A DNA stretch of 41,038 nucleotides from Candidatus Cryptobacteroides fimicaballi (lineage in GTDB: Bacteria > Bacteroidota > Bacteroidia > Bacteroidales > UBA932), in NCBI GenBank assembly GCA_018065485.1, contig JAGHTF010000011.1, positions 1 through 41,038 of the forward strand. Direction: 5' to 3'. Under the pieces are notes generated by a model. It had not been told where the DNA came from. It worked only from the letters and a program-made list of their open reading frames with translations, and did not search any database. The position numbers and the translations under genes are program-made. Shown piece after piece: positions 14,656 through 24,056 of the stretch (the stretch's first letter is position 1; every line of letters begins with the position of its first letter).

Positions 14656-15953
14656 AATCTGTCCTCCTTTCCTGTTACGATGGCCAGCAATTCGTCATCT
14701 TTATAATACCTTGCAAGCGAATATGTGCGCAGTTTGTTGGAACAGGTCATAATCCTTCTCGATTTGGTGAGAGGATTCGACGTGTACATAAGCGGGCAGA
14801 TGGACGTGAGTTCCACCCCTGCCTTCCTTATCTGCGCGTATTTCGGAGTTTCGGCAAAGGCCTTGGCTACCGCGGGCGGGGTAAACAGAACCGTCTGGCA
14901 GGTAACCTTGTCCCTTCCGGCAGATTTCAAGCCTTCCAGAATCCTGTCCGCCCATTCCTCGAGCTGTGTCCTTGAGAGATGCGGGCAGCCTATGAAAGCT
15001 ATTGTTCCCTTCTTTTCGGGTTCTTTCCACATTACAGGGTAGGACTTGTACACCCTCTCCAACTCGGCATCGTCGATTATATACTCCCGGTATCCTTCCT
15101 GCAACAGGCTCTCTCCCAGCTCCTTAGCTTCCGGAGTAAGGTTTTCGACGTGATACAGGCCCACGGCTCCGTTGGAAGCGGTGGCGGCCCCGAAATCCTT
15201 CAGATAGGACTTACATTCGTCCGTAAGTTCGGTTCCTATCCACTTGTCGAGCCCCGTTACGTAAGGAACGTCTTCCATCACCTTAAGCCCTATTGCAGAG
15301 CCCAGAATCTGGGGCAGAGGTTTCTTTGTCGTATTAACCGTAACCTTCCATTTTGCCTTGCGCCCTTCGTCGGTCAAAAGGCCGAACTTTGGAACATATC
15401 CCACAATGGAGCCGAAGAGTTCTATCATACCGGAATTACGGTTGCAACGGGCTCCAAGCACCGAATTAGCGTAATTCACAGCACTGGACTCGGCCCAGGA
15501 AAGAATGTCGCCCTTTGCGGGAACATTGCCGATTTCGGGATAATAGCAGGTGCAGGTAAATGCATCATCGCTTTTGAGTCCGAGTTTGGTAAGCTGCTGT
15601 TCGTAACTCCCCTGCTTGCCGTAAAGAATCTTCGTATAAAGGAGTTTGTCCAGAAGGCTGCAGCTTACATTGTCTATGTCATTGGGCCTGGGGTCAGCGG
15701 TAAAACCTTCCTCAACCTTAAGGCCGGCACCAATCAACTCGTCCATTATCCTGAAAACGGGGGTGAGCAGTGACAGTCCGAAAGATGTAACCAGATGGCC
15801 CTCGCCGTGGGTCACCTTTACCAGTTCGGTAGCTTCGAACATATCGCCGTAGCGCACGATTGTCTCCATTACCTTCGCTTTTACAGCGCCCTGTCCGCCC
15901 TCCAGAATGTCTATCTGCTCGGGCGTCAGTTTCATTTTATATCGGTATGCCAT
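14652..15953 (-). CDS. Aconitase X catalytic subunit (DUF521)
   Basis: MKLTPEQIDILEGGQGAVKAKVMETIVRYGDMFEATELVKVTHGEGHLV...CNRNSGMIELFGSIVGYVPKFGLLTDEGRKAKW is characteristic of AcnX. Confidence 0.85.
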   Translation of the reverse strand: MAYRYKMKLTPEQIDILEGGQGAVKAKVMETIVRYGDMFEATELVKVTHGEGHLVTSFGLSLLTPVFRIMDELIGAGLKVEEGFTADPRPNDIDNVSCSLLDKLLYTKILYGKQGSYEQQLTKLGLKSDDAFTCTCYYPEIGNVPAKGDILSWAESSAVNYANSVLGARCNRNSGMIELFGSIVGYVPKFGLLTDEGRKAKWKVTVNTTKKPLPQILGSAIGLKVMEDVPYVTGLDKWIGTELTDECKSYLKDFGAATASNGAVGLYHVENLTPEAKELGESLLQEGYREYIIDDAELERVYKSYPVMWKEPEKKGTIAFIGCPHLSRTQLEEWADRILEGLKSAGRDKVTCQTVLFTPPAVAKAFAETPKYAQIRKAGVELTSICPLMYTSNPLTKSRRIMTCSNKLRTYSLARYYKDDELLAIVTGKEDRL

Positions 15954-15960
15954 ACTCTGT

Positions 15961-18015
15961 CTATATTTTCATTGCCACATCCCAGGCACGCCAGATGGCT
16001 GTACGCAGGTTACCTATTCCGTTGCAATCTCCGACAAGCTTGACTTTCCCCTTCTCCTCAAAGAGAGGCTGAGGTCTGTATCCCATCGATGTGATTACGG
16101 TATCTCCTTCTATTTCAAAGGTTTTTCCGTCTTTGTCTACTACGGTTACTCCCTTGTCGGTAAATTCCTTCAGTTTGGTGTCCAGATGCACCTCCACCTT
16201 GTTGAGTTCGAAGAAATCCCTCAGGTATGAACTGTTTGCAAGACATACGCCCTTAACTGCAATGAGGTCGTTCTTCATCTCCACAATCACGGGAGTCTTG
16301 CCCTTCAGGTAAAGGTCATAGGCAATTTCGCAACCGGAAAGACCTCCTCCTATTATGATAACCTTCTGTCCGGTAGGGGCTCCGCCCAGATAGTCGCAGG
16401 CCTCGATTGATTTCTCGATGCCGGGAATGCGGGGACGGTTTGCCTTTCCTCCCGTTGCAACCACGACATTGTCGAATTCTCCGAGTTCTTCAATGGACCG
16501 GACTTCGGTATTGAACCGGATTTCGATTCCAAGATCCTTCATTTCCTTGGCATACCAGGCGAGCAGTTCCCTGTCCTTCTCCTTGAACGAGGGCGCGGCG
16601 GCAAAGTTGAACACTCCGCCCAGACGCTGCGACTTTTCGAATATCACCGGCTTGTGGCCTCGCAGGGCAAGTACGCGGGCAGTTTCCATTCCGCCGATTC
16701 CGGCACCTATCACAGCCACTTTCTTCTGTTTCTTAGCGGGAACAATCTTATACTTGCGAGACTGCATAGTAGTGGGATTGATTGCACAGCGGGCCATTCC
16801 CATATTGTCGGAAAGGCTCTGGTCGTTGCCCACTCCCTTGTACGATGCCATATTGAAACAGGCATTGTGACAGCAGATGCAGGGACGAATCGACTCCAGG
16901 TCGCCTTTCATAAGTTTGGTAATCCACTGAGGGTCGGCAAGGAACTGACGGGCAACGCCCATAGCGTCTATCTGTCCGGCCGCTACTGCCTCGGCAGCGG
17001 TCTCGGGAGTCATTCGGCCGGCGCATACCACCGGGATATCCACAAATTTCTTGATGTGGCTTACGTCCTCGAGGTTGCAGTTCTGCGGCATATACATAGG
17101 CGGATGAGCCCAGTACCAGGCATCGTAGGTTCCGTTGTCGCAGTTGAGCATATCGTATCCGGCGTCCTGCAGATATTTTGCGGCTCTCTCGCTCTCTTCC
17201 ATATCGCGGCCAACCTCAACGTAGTCTTCGCCGGGCATCGCGCCTTTTCCGAAGTCCTTGGTTTTGGAGACTACCGAATAACGCAGAGAAACGGGGAAAT
17301 CCTTGCCACAGACATTCTTGATGGCCTTCACGATTTCTACGGGGAAACGGTATCGGTTCTCGAAACTTCCACCGTACTCGTCGTCACGCAGGTTAGTATA
17401 TTTCATCGTAAACTGGTCCAGAAGGTAGCCTTCGTGAACAGCGTGAATCTCCACACCGTCCACACCTGCATCCATACACAGTTTGGCTGTCTTGGCAAAG
17501 GCCTCAACCATTTCATCGATTTCCTTCTTGGTCAGCGGACGGGACATACAGCTTTCTTCCCAGCGGTTGGGGGTAGCCGAAGCCGAAGCCGTGAGGTAGT
17601 CCATATCCAGAATCGGCTTCATAACAAGACCCAGTGCCTTGTTCTTGCACGCCTTTACCATAATGTCGTTGATGGCCATACTTCTGCCGAATCCGGCCGT
17701 CATCTGCACGAACATCTTGGCTCCGGTCTTGTGGAACTCATCCATAAATTCCTTGAGTTCCTTGAACTTACCCTTTCCCTGATACAGCCATTTACCAAGA
17801 ATGATATCCTTGATGGGCGCAATACCGGGCAGAATAAGTCCGACGTTGTTTTTTGCTCTCTCGAGAAGGAAGTTCGCGGCTTCCTTGTCAAAGTGGTTGG
17901 GTTCCAGCCATCCGAAAATGGATGTGCCTCCCATAGAAGTCATCACAATGCGGTTCTTGATTTCTACATTGCCTATCTTCCACGGGGTAAACAGGGCTTC
18001 ATACTTTTGGTCCAT
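15961..18015 (-). CDS. FMN/FAD/Fe-S NADH:flavin oxidoreductase (enoate / 2,4-dienoyl-CoA reductase-like)
   Basis: OYE-like N-terminal barrel (LFTPWKIGNVEIKNRIVMTSMGG). Fe-S cysteines CICCHNAC...ARCAINP. Rossmann domains VAVIGAGIGGMETARVLALRGH and VIIIGGGLSGCEIAYDLYLKG. Confidence 0.88.
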   Translation of the reverse strand: MDQKYEALFTPWKIGNVEIKNRIVMTSMGGTSIFGWLEPNHFDKEAANFLLERAKNNVGLILPGIAPIKDIILGKWLYQGKGKFKELKEFMDEFHKTGAKMFVQMTAGFGRSMAINDIMVKACKNKALGLVMKPILDMDYLTASASATPNRWEESCMSRPLTKKEIDEMVEAFAKTAKLCMDAGVDGVEIHAVHEGYLLDQFTMKYTNLRDDEYGGSFENRYRFPVEIVKAIKNVCGKDFPVSLRYSVVSKTKDFGKGAMPGEDYVEVGRDMEESERAAKYLQDAGYDMLNCDNGTYDAWYWAHPPMYMPQNCNLEDVSHIKKFVDIPVVCAGRMTPETAAEAVAAGQIDAMGVARQFLADPQWITKLMKGDLESIRPCICCHNACFNMASYKGVGNDQSLSDNMGMARCAINPTTMQSRKYKIVPAKKQKKVAVIGAGIGGMETARVLALRGHKPVIFEKSQRLGGVFNFAAAPSFKEKDRELLAWYAKEMKDLGIEIRFNTEVRSIEELGEFDNVVVATGGKANRPRIPGIEKSIEACDYLGGAPTGQKVIIIGGGLSGCEIAYDLYLKGKTPVIVEMKNDLIAVKGVCLANSSYLRDFFELNKVEVHLDTKLKEFTDKGVTVVDKDGKTFEIEGDTVITSMGYRPQPLFEEKGKVKLVGDCNGIGNLRTAIWRAWDVAMKI

Positions 18016-18047
18016 AGGTTAGTGTTATTATGTTGTTTGGTTTATCT

Positions 18048-20621
18048 TTAAAACAGTTCTTCCTTTATCTTGCGGAGCAGGTCGAACGCCTGCATAGGAG
18101 TAATGTTGTTGATATCTACCTTTTCAATCTTCTCGCGGATTGAGCTCAGGGTCGGGTCATCGAGCTGGAAAATCGACAATTGCACTCCCTCGGCAGACTC
18201 GGCAGAGGGGGAATGCCCGTTTTCAAGATTTCTCAAGGTCCTTTCGGCGCTCTCGATTACTTCTCGGGGCATCCCGGCCATTCTGGCAACGTGTACTCCG
18301 AAACTGTGGGCAGAGCCTCCCTCGCAAAGTTTTCTCAAGAAAATTATTTCCTTGCCCGATTCCTTCACCGATACGTGATAGTTCTTAACTCTGGGATAGA
18401 GGCTTTCAAGGTCGTTGAGTTCGTGGTAGTGGGTGGCAAACAGTGTCTTGGCTCCCTTTCCCTTCTCGTGAATGAATTCCACAAGAGCTCTGGCTATGGA
18501 CATTCCGTCGTAAGTCGATGTTCCCCTTCCAATCTCGTCGAGCAATACCAGGGAACGCCGCGACAGATTGTGCATAATCATCGATGTCTCAAGCATTTCC
18601 ACCATAAAGGTGGATTCTCCCCGGGAAATGTTGTCGGTCGCCCCCACACGGGTGAAGATTTTGTCGAAATATCCCATCTCCACACTCTTTGCAGGCACAA
18701 ACGAACCTATCTGCGCCATCAGCACAATAAGGGCCGTCTGTCTCAGGAGGGCGGATTTTCCGGCCATATTGGGCCCGGTGAGGATAATTATCTGATTGCC
18801 GTTGCTCTCCAGGCTGATGTCGTTGGGCACATACTCCTGCCCCGGCTCCATCAGCGTTTCTATTACAGGGTGCCGGCCCTCCTTGATTTCCAGGCCGTTT
18901 CCTTTGTTCACGACAGCACGGCAATAGCCTCTTTCGTCGGCCAGCAGACCGAAATCCGACAGTACGTCAAGCTTGGAGATAACCGCACAGCTTTTCTGGA
19001 TATCCTTTACATAACCCTGCATCTCCGCTATGAGATTTGCGTAGATTCCCGATTCAATGGCATATATCCTGTCCTCCGCCGTGAGTATCTTCTCTTCGTA
19101 TTCCTTGAGTTCCCTGGTAATATAGCGCTCTGCACTTACAAGGGTCTGCTTCCTTATCCATTCTGCAGGAACCTGCTCCCTGTACATATTACGGACTTCG
19201 ATATAATATCCGAATACGTTGTTATAACCTATTTTAAGGGAATTTATCCCGGTCCTTTCGATTTCCCTGCGCTGCATTTCCTGCAGGAATTCCTTCCCTC
19301 CGCGGGAGATTTCCCTCAATTCATCCAGTTCCCGGTCAACTCCGGCGGCAATCACATCCCCTTTCCCCACCAGGGCGGCAGGCTCTTCGCACAGAATCTG
19401 CCTTATCCGGGTTTCCAATTTGGTAAAATCCTTCACCGAGCGTCCCAGCGAGCACAGTACCTCAACTCCGGAGGCTTCGCAAAGCTCTCTGACAGGAACG
19501 AATCGTCCAAGACTGCGGCTCAGACCCAGCGCTTCGCGCGGATGAATCTTTCCGGTTGCAACGCGGGACATTACCCTTTCCATATCTCCTATCTGCGAAA
19601 TATCCTGCCGGATGGTTTCCCGTTCCTCGGGATTTTCCTTGAAATACTGCACCGCATCATAGCGCGCGTTGAGTTCGTCTATATCCATTACCGGCATTGC
19701 AAGCCATTGGCGCAGAAGCCTTGCTCCCATAGGAGAACTGCACCTGTCGAGTACGTCCACCAGACTTACCCCGTCCTTGCCGGCATTGCTCTGGAAAATC
19801 TCAAGATTGCGGAAAGTAAAACGGTCCATCCACACAAACTTGCCCTCATCGATTCTGGAAAGCGAACAGATATTCCTGAGTCCTGTGTGCTGCGTCCTTT
19901 CGAGATAGACTATGAGTGCCCCGGCAGAGCAAACCGCCAGAGGAAATTTCTCCACCGCAAAGCCCTTCAGGGAGGTTGTTCCGAACTGACGGCAGAGCTT
20001 TTCATACGCCGCGTCATAAACAAAGGCCCATTCGTCTAAAGAACTTACGTAGAAATCGGGGAATTTCTCCCTTATCATTCTAACGGAATCGCTGCACGCC
20101 ACTATTTCCCTTGCGTGCAACGAAGACATAAGGGAAGAAACGTATTCAGGGGAACCCTGGGCCAGCTGAAACGTACCGGTACTGACGTCGAGAAAGGCAA
20201 CTCCGGCTTCTTCCCCCTCAAAACAGAGTCCTGCCAGATAGTTGTGCTCCTTCTGGTCCAGCATTCCTTCGCCAAAGGCAATGCCGGGAGTAAGAATCTC
20301 TGTTACTCCCCTCTTTACAAGTTTGTTCCTTGCCAGCGCAGGATCTTCCAGCTGATCACATACCGCAACTTTATATCCTGCACGGATAAGTTTGGTAATA
20401 TACTGTTCTATAGCGTGATGAGGGAATCCGGCCATCGGGGTAGATTCCTTATCCCCGTTACTCCTTTTGGTAAGCACCAGACCCAGAACCTTGCTCGCAA
20501 GCAGAGCATCGTCGCTGTATGTTTCATAGAAATCCCCCACCCTGTACAACAGGATAGCCTCGGGATTCTGCGCTTTGATGCTGAAATACTGCTTGAGCAG
20601 CGGGGTGTCTTCTCTGGCCAT
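18048..20621 (-). CDS. mutS: DNA mismatch repair protein MutS
   Basis: MAREDTPLLKQYFSIKAQNPEAILLYRVGDFYETY...; Walker A TGPNMAGKSALLRQTALIVLMAQIGSFVPA; LLDEIGRGTSTYDG. Confidence 0.97.
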   Translation of the reverse strand: MAREDTPLLKQYFSIKAQNPEAILLYRVGDFYETYSDDALLASKVLGLVLTKRSNGDKESTPMAGFPHHAIEQYITKLIRAGYKVAVCDQLEDPALARNKLVKRGVTEILTPGIAFGEGMLDQKEHNYLAGLCFEGEEAGVAFLDVSTGTFQLAQGSPEYVSSLMSSLHAREIVACSDSVRMIREKFPDFYVSSLDEWAFVYDAAYEKLCRQFGTTSLKGFAVEKFPLAVCSAGALIVYLERTQHTGLRNICSLSRIDEGKFVWMDRFTFRNLEIFQSNAGKDGVSLVDVLDRCSSPMGARLLRQWLAMPVMDIDELNARYDAVQYFKENPEERETIRQDISQIGDMERVMSRVATGKIHPREALGLSRSLGRFVPVRELCEASGVEVLCSLGRSVKDFTKLETRIRQILCEEPAALVGKGDVIAAGVDRELDELREISRGGKEFLQEMQRREIERTGINSLKIGYNNVFGYYIEVRNMYREQVPAEWIRKQTLVSAERYITRELKEYEEKILTAEDRIYAIESGIYANLIAEMQGYVKDIQKSCAVISKLDVLSDFGLLADERGYCRAVVNKGNGLEIKEGRHPVIETLMEPGQEYVPNDISLESNGNQIIILTGPNMAGKSALLRQTALIVLMAQIGSFVPAKSVEMGYFDKIFTRVGATDNISRGESTFMVEMLETSMIMHNLSRRSLVLLDEIGRGTSTYDGMSIARALVEFIHEKGKGAKTLFATHYHELNDLESLYPRVKNYHVSVKESGKEIIFLRKLCEGGSAHSFGVHVARMAGMPREVIESAERTLRNLENGHSPSAESAEGVQLSIFQLDDPTLSSIREKIEKVDINNITPMQAFDLLRKIKEELF

Positions 20622-20630
20622 AGTCCGCTT

Positions 20631-21995
20631 TTAATTGAAGATATTGGTAATGAAAATCAGAACCAGCATAACCGGCACAATGTATCTCACCCAGAAATAA
20701 AGCAGAGGAAACAGTTTTACCGAAACTTTGTTGGTCCCCTCGTTCGTAAGTTCGCTCCGCACTTTATTCCTATCCATTTTCCATCCTACAACAACGGCAA
20801 ACAGCAGGGACCCTAAAATCATCAGCAGATTGGAAGAAACTTTATCCAATAATCCGAATATGTTGTTCCCCCTTATCTGAATCCAGGACAAAGGTCCGAA
20901 TGACAGACTGCATATTATGCCTATCGCCACACATACTCCGAAACAGAGGAACGTAGCTTTCCTTCTGCTTAGGTGTTTTTCCTCCACAAAGTATTCTACA
21001 AGCACCTCGAGCATTGAGATTTCGGAAGTTATTGCAGCGCCGAGAATGGAGAGGAAGAACAATATCGGAACCAGATAACTCAGAATTGGAGAAACGTCCC
21101 CCATCGAAGCGAAAATATAGGGCAAGGTCTCAAAAACAAGAGAAGGTCCGGCATTGGCTTCTATACCGGCCGAGAATACAGCCGGAATTATTGCAAAACC
21201 TGCAAGAATTGCAAAGACAGTATCGAAGATTACCGTAAAAAAGCCAGCTGTAACAATACTCTCATCCTTTCTCATATAGGAAGAGAAAACGAGAATCGTA
21301 CCCACCCCGAGAGACAGGGAGAAGAACGACTGCCCCATTGCGCTCGCCAGGGCTCCCGGAGTTATCTTCCCGAAATCGGGTTTGAGCAGATAATTGATTC
21401 CGTCCACCGCCCCCGGCAGAGAGCAGGAATATCCAACGATTGTCAGTATCAGCACGAACAGCATCGGGACTGTAATATTGTTGAACTTCTCTATCCCCTT
21501 CTTCAATCCGCGGGCTACAATTGCCGCTGTTATTGTAAGGAAAATTATGTGGGAAATTATAGGCTCGAAGACCGATGAGGAGTATTCCCCGAAGAAGGCT
21601 ACCGCCTCTTCCTTTGAAATTCTTCCGAATACTCCGGTGCAGGCTCTTATGAAATAATCCAGGGCCCATCCGCCGACTACACTGTAAAAAGATGTAATCA
21701 GCAAGGGAGCCACAATTAAAAGGCCACACCACTTTCTGCCTGCTTTGCCGTTAAAAAAAGTTTTTATTGTGGATACCATTCCCTTTCCGCTGCTTCTTCC
21801 AAGCAGGGACTCGGTAAAGAAAATCGGCAGTGCTACAAGCAACGAACACAGGAGGTATATCACTATGAATGCCGCTCCTCCGTTTTCACCGGCCATATAA
21901 GGGAAGCGCCAGATATTGCCCAACCCTATGGCTGAACCTGCAAAAGCGGCAAGCAGAGCAAGACGTCCGCTGAATTTTTCTCTTTCCTGTTTCAT
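20631..21995 (-). CDS. Sodium-dependent (NSS/SNF) transporter
   Basis: FSGRLALLAAFAGSAIGLGNIWRFPYMAGENGGAAFIVIYLLC is the NSS signature; multiple TM segments. Confidence 0.93.
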   Translation of the reverse strand: MKQEREKFSGRLALLAAFAGSAIGLGNIWRFPYMAGENGGAAFIVIYLLCSLLVALPIFFTESLLGRSSGKGMVSTIKTFFNGKAGRKWCGLLIVAPLLITSFYSVVGGWALDYFIRACTGVFGRISKEEAVAFFGEYSSSVFEPIISHIIFLTITAAIVARGLKKGIEKFNNITVPMLFVLILTIVGYSCSLPGAVDGINYLLKPDFGKITPGALASAMGQSFFSLSLGVGTILVFSSYMRKDESIVTAGFFTVIFDTVFAILAGFAIIPAVFSAGIEANAGPSLVFETLPYIFASMGDVSPILSYLVPILFFLSILGAAITSEISMLEVLVEYFVEEKHLSRRKATFLCFGVCVAIGIICSLSFGPLSWIQIRGNNIFGLLDKVSSNLLMILGSLLFAVVVGWKMDRNKVRSELTNEGTNKVSVKLFPLLYFWVRYIVPVMLVLIFITNIFN

Positions 21996-22480
21996 TTTCT
22001 CTTATAGATTTCAAATTCGAACCTGTATCCCGTAAGTTCGTCGCAGTACGTATCAGAAACACTTGTCCTCTCCCATACCGAAAGGTCTATTTCCGGGAAA
22101 AACACATCGGCCTCCGGAACAACTGCGTGAACCCGCGTAATATAAAGAGTATCCATATCGTCGAGAGCCGCCCTGTAAACCGAAGCGCCCCCGATTATGA
22201 AACATTTTTGCGCATCCGATGCGGCTTCGTACGCCTCCTCGAAAGAATATACGCACTGAGCCTCGGGAATAGGGTCTCCTCCAAGATTCAAGACTATGTT
22301 TTTCCTGCCCGGAAGAGGATGTCTTGGGAGAGAAAAATATGTAGTCCGGCCCATTATTACGGGAAAGCCCTTTGTGGTTTCCTTAAAATACTTCAGGTCC
22401 TCGCTCAGATGCCAGGGAAGATTTCCCTTGACCCCGATTTCGTTCCTGTCGCCGACTGCGACTATCAGACATTTTTCCAT
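21992..22480 (-). CDS. folA: Dihydrofolate reductase
   Basis: IVAVGDRNEIGVKGNLPWHLSEDLKYFKETTKGFPVIMGRTTYFSLP; KCFIIGGASVYRAAL. Confidence 0.95.
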   Translation of the reverse strand: MEKCLIVAVGDRNEIGVKGNLPWHLSEDLKYFKETTKGFPVIMGRTTYFSLPRHPLPGRKNIVLNLGGDPIPEAQCVYSFEEAYEAASDAQKCFIIGGASVYRAALDDMDTLYITRVHAVVPEADVFFPEIDLSVWERTSVSDTYCDELTGYRFEFEIYKRK

Positions 22481-22482
22481 AT

Positions 22483-23277
22483 TTAAACTGCTACAGGAGC
22501 CTTGATTGCAGGCCAGGGGTTATACTCTTCGAGGGTGAAATCTTCGTATTTGAAATCGAAGATACTCTTGACCTCAGGATTGATTTTCATTTTAGGAAGG
22601 GGACGCGGCTCGCGTGAAAGCTGTTCTCTTACCTGCTCGAAATGGTTCCGGTAAATATGTGTGTCCCCCGTGGTATGCACAAACTCTCCGGGCTTCAGAC
22701 CGCATACCTGAGCAATCATCATTGTCAGAAGCGCATAGGATGCAATATTGAAGGGAACTCCGAGGAAAGTATCCGCGCTGCGCTGATAAAGCTGGCAGCT
22801 GAGTTTTCCGTCAGCCACGTAGAACTGAAAGAAACAGTGGCAGGGAGGCAGTGCCATCCTGTCCACGTCGGAAGGATTCCAGGCACACACTATCATTCTG
22901 CGGGAATCAGGATTCTTCTTTATTGTTTCGATAACCTCCGAAAGCTGGTCTATCGCGCGTCCGTCGGGGGTACGCCAACTGCGCCACTGCTGGCCGTAAA
23001 CGGGGCCAAGGTCTCCGTTTTCGTCGGCCCATTCGTCCCAGATGCTCACCCCGTGTTCCTTGAGGTAGGAGATATTGGTATCCCCCTTTATGAACCAAAG
23101 GAGTTCATAGATTATGGACTTGAGATGCACCTTTTTCGTGGTAAGCAAAGGGAAGCCCTCGCTCAGGTCAAAGCGCATCTGGTATCCGAAAATGCTTTTG
23201 GTGCCAACGCCGGTACGGTCAGTCTTTAACGTGCCGCAGTCCATTATCTGCTTCAGGAGGTTCAGGTACTGTTTCAT
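22483..23277 (-). CDS. thyA: Thymidylate synthase
   Basis: [38 protein letters not shown]...[13 protein letters not shown]...[24 protein letters not shown]. Confidence 0.98.
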   Translation of the reverse strand: MKQYLNLLKQIMDCGTLKTDRTGVGTKSIFGYQMRFDLSEGFPLLTTKKVHLKSIIYELLWFIKGDTNISYLKEHGVSIWDEWADENGDLGPVYGQQWRSWRTPDGRAIDQLSEVIETIKKNPDSRRMIVCAWNPSDVDRMALPPCHCFFQFYVADGKLSCQLYQRSADTFLGVPFNIASYALLTMMIAQVCGLKPGEFVHTTGDTHIYRNHFEQVREQLSREPRPLPKMKINPEVKSIFDFKYEDFTLEEYNPWPAIKAPVAV

Positions 23278-24056
23278 ATTATATTCGATAAAAGGGCAAA
23301 GACAGCCTCCACAGGAGCATCTTTGAGTATAACTTTCTTATATTCGTCCAAAACGTAAAGAGAAGGGATTGCTCTCACATTGTATAGCAAATCCTGTCTT
23401 ATAATATAATTCGGGTCATATCCGTTCTCCCAGTCCGAAGGATAATCCACAGCATATTTTCTCCACTCTTCCAAATCCTCATCGATATAGATGTTCAGGA
23501 CTGCTATCCTTCCGGTGGCAACCGCCAGACGGAAGGCCTCGCTGGACTGCAGAGCGTCCGTGATTTCTTTACAGGCTTCACATCCGGGATTTGAAAAGAA
23601 CAGCAGGGTTGTCTGTGCCTGAATGTCATACAGCCGTCTTCTCTTCCCATCCAAAGTCACATATTCGAAATCCGCCGCATTGGTTCCACGACGGTTCAGG
23701 GAGCACATCTTTACCTGCCTTGCATAGAACGGACGCAGCGAATCCGGCGTACTCTCACTGTTTGCCATCTCCTTTACAAACGGCAGATACACATCTTCGT
23801 TCCGCAACGGAGAATTCGGGTCATAGAGATAATCCTGAACCAACTGCAGCATTGCTGAATCTTCGCAGTGACGATGATAGAAAACCTTCATACTGTCCGC
23901 AATCTGCGCATCGGTTTTCCCTCCCAACGTTCTTAGGAACGTCATCAGGGTCTGTTCTGCGCTTACCGGCACCGCAGGCTCGGCCTTTTTCCCTGCATTG
24001 GAACAGGAAACAAGCGCAAAGCTGACAAGAACAACTATGCTAATCTTCCTTTTCAT
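23274..24056 (-). CDS. Thioredoxin-like lipoprotein (DUF5106-like)
   Basis: Lipobox ALVSCSNAG. Thioredoxin-like [20 protein letters not shown] with Cxx[22 protein letters not shown]. Confidence 0.7.
   Translation of the reverse strand: MKRKISIVVLVSFALVSCSNAGKKAEPAVPVSAEQTLMTFLRTLGGKTDAQIADSMKVFYHRHCEDSAMLQLVQDYLYDPNSPLRNEDVYLPFVKEMANSESTPDSLRPFYARQVKMCSLNRRGTNAADFEYVTLDGKRRRLYDIQAQTTLLFFSNPGCEACKEITDALQSSEAFRLAVATGRIAVLNIYIDEDLEEWRKYAVDYPSDWENGYDPNYIIRQDLLYNVRAIPSLYVLDEYKKVILKDAPVEAVFALLSNII

Noticed and set aside
16654-18051. 465-aa plus-strand ORF antisense to the enoate-reductase-like gene
   Set aside because: Shadow ORF of a clearly coding minus-strand flavoprotein; no signal peptide, domain or RBS/promoter context.
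18180-20039. 619-aa plus-strand ORF antisense to mutS
   Set aside because: mutS on the minus strand is unambiguous. The antisense translation has no recognisable domain and is His/Arg/Gln-rich, typical of shadow ORFs.
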